Of a stretch of DNA of 6,187 nucleotides, positions 5,297 through 6,187 are shown one piece after another. The notes beneath the pieces are model-generated. The model saw only the letters and a program-made list of their open reading frames with translations, did no database searches and had not been told where the DNA came from. The DNA is from Anaerolineales bacterium. Its GTDB lineage: Bacteria; Chloroflexota; Anaerolineae; Anaerolineales; Villigracilaceae. The DNA lies in contig JAQTWR010000173.1 in the NCBI GenBank assembly GCA_028689195.1, positions 1 to 6,187 on the forward strand, read 5' to 3'. Position numbers and translations under genes: made by a program. Within the stretch, counting starts at the first letter, position 1. Each line of letters starts with the position of its first letter.

Positions 5297-5326
5297 TTGA
5301 AGCGATATTTACAATCCCTTTATATT
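5297..5326 (+). promoter_or_regulatory. Candidate sigma-70-type promoter for the DUF2202 gene
   Basis: TTGAAG (5297-5302, 4 of 6 to the -35 consensus) and TATATT (5321-5326, 5 of 6 to the -10) are separated by 18 nt. A transcript would start near 5333 and carry about 60 nt of leader, including a hairpin and a good ribosome binding site before ATG 5392. It begins 15 bp beyond the palindromic repeat. Sequence match only. Confidence 0.45.
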
Positions 5327-5354
5327 GAAAAACTATCATGCAGACATCGTAAGC

Positions 5355-5369
5355 CGCATTTGGAATGCG
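5355..5369 (+). promoter_or_regulatory. Short hairpin or operator in the DUF2202 leader
   Basis: CGCATT-TGG-AATGCG is a perfect 6-bp inverted repeat with a 3-nt loop, 22-37 nt upstream of the start codon and inside the predicted leader. It could be an RNA stem or a small repressor site. Twelve nucleotides after it is the ribosome binding site AGGAG (5381-5385). Seen in sequence; function inferred, and a short palindrome like this can occur by chance. Confidence 0.35.
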
Positions 5370-5391
5370 ACCGATAAACAAGGAGAACAAC

Positions 5392-6187
5392 ATGTTAAAC
5401 AATTTCAAAAATATTTTGGTGGGGATTTTAGCGGCGGTGGTGGTCATCGCCATTGGCGCGAGCGCGTACAACGCGTTTGCTTCATCGGGTTCGCCCGCTT
5501 CGATTTTGCCCAATGCGTCCAATACTTATGGACAAGGCAACGGCGGTAATGGAAATGGAAACGGCGGGCAAGGACAAGGCAGCGGCGTGGATATCGCTTC
5601 CATCCCCGCTTCGGATGTGAGCGCGGAAGAAGCCGCCGCGCTGCTCTTCATGCGCGAAGAGGAAAAACTCGCGCGCGATGTATACAATCAAATGTTCGCG
5701 CTGTGGGGAACGCAGAACTTTCAAAATATCGCTGCGAGCGAACAGCAGCACATGGATCAAATCAAACTGCTGATGGATCGCTACGGTCTCGCCGACCCCG
5801 CGCTCCCCGCTGGTCAATATGCGGACGCGAACCTGCAAGCCTTATACAATCAACTCATCGCGCAGGGTTCCGTCTCACAGGCAGACGCGCTCAAGGTCGG
5901 TGTTTTGGTTGAAGAAACCGATATCAAAGATTTGCAAACCAGAGTCGCGCAGACCGACAATGCCGACATCCAACTTGTGTACAATAACCTGATGAGCGGT
6001 TCGTACAACCATCTCGCCGCGTTTACGGGTCAAGGCGGGAATGGGCAGCAAGGACAGGGCGGCAACGGTCAACAAGGCGGCGGTATGATGGGTCAAGGCG
6101 GTAACGGACAGGGCAACCAAGGACAGGGCGGCGGCGTTGGCATGGCAAATATCACCGGCGCAACCACTGTTCACGGCGTCGTCAATA
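5392..6187 (+). CDS. Exported DUF2202 (ferritin-like) protein, C-terminus cut by the window edge
   Basis: ATG 5392, with AGGAG (5381-5385) 6 nt upstream, opens a frame that runs to the window edge (265 codons, no stop). A signal peptide or anchor (about 1-30, core ILVGILAAVVVIAIGASA) leads to a Gly/Asn/Gln linker (47-65). The DUF2202 core (about 76-211) has the family's motifs: FMREEEKLARDVY (86-98), NIAASEQQHMDQI (112-124, an ExxH pair E117/H120), a DRYGL turn, the EETDIKDL helix (174-181) and a final SGSYNHLAAF (202-211). These are ferritin-like helix motifs with Glu and His that could bind a di-metal centre; the family's reaction is not established. A second G/Q/N-rich stretch (about 213-250) then separates it from a further segment (ANITGATTVHGVV) that leaves the window. 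The protein probably acts outside the membrane; what binds metal or is oxidised is unknown. Confidence 0.85.
   Translation, partial: MLNNFKNILVGILAAVVVIAIGASAYNAFASSGSPASILPNASNTYGQGNGGNGNGNGGQGQGSGVDIASIPASDVSAEEAAALLFMREEEKLARDVYNQMFALWGTQNFQNIAASEQQHMDQIKLLMDRYGLADPALPAGQYADANLQALYNQLIAQGSVSQADALKVGVLVEETDIKDLQTRVAQTDNADIQLVYNNLMSGSYNHLAAFTGQGGNGQQGQGGNGQQGGGMMGQGGNGQGNQGQGGGVGMANITGATTVHGVVN

Overview
The window looks like a chromosomal segment of a Chloroflexota bacterium, probably Anaerolineae-like. This rests on intermediate base composition, the gene families present and the dense family-type intergenic repeats. It is an inference from sequence style, because no rRNA or marker gene is present.

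Layout. (1) At the left edge, a truncated minus-strand gene encodes a thioredoxin/glutaredoxin-fold disulfide oxidoreductase (CEYC motif). It is divergent from a plus-strand pair: an ECF sigma factor and, overlapping it by 4 nt, a small soluble zinc-finger anti-sigma factor. The 119-bp divergent region holds a perfect 7-bp inverted repeat, whose right arm coincides with the -35 of a candidate sigma promoter. (2) A 512-bp convergent gap (1199-1710) has no credible gene but is packed with repeats: a MITE-like 269-bp unit bounded by 17-bp perfect inverted repeats, a dispersed 'PRITRI'-type repeat inside it, and a separate long palindromic repeat. (3) A minus-strand three-gene operon (5078 to 1711) encodes a quinol:cytochrome c oxidoreductase: a long cytochrome b (b6 plus subunit IV fused), a Rieske protein with a Tat-like leader, and a membrane-anchored tri-haem cytochrome c. 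Both intercistronic gaps contain repeats: tandem 7-mers and 8-mers after cytochrome b, and a palindromic element after Rieske. (4) A 313-bp divergent gap carries a second copy of that palindromic element, a candidate promoter and a leader hairpin. It precedes a plus-strand exported DUF2202 ferritin-like protein with G/Q/N-rich linkers, cut by the right edge.

How the parts may work together. The central operon would oxidise a quinol (menaquinol is my guess), passing electrons through the Rieske protein to a three-haem cytochrome c and so conserving energy. The sigma/anti-sigma pair beside a disulfide oxidoreductase resembles the thiol-redox logic of SigR/RsrA, though here it is only suggested by motifs and neighbourhood. 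I see no clearly new defence or mobile system. The most unusual points are the tri-haem double-anchored cytochrome c, the cytochrome b without the Qo-site Glu or the haem c(i) Cys, the redox-type sigma locus, and repeats inserted in almost every intergenic gap.
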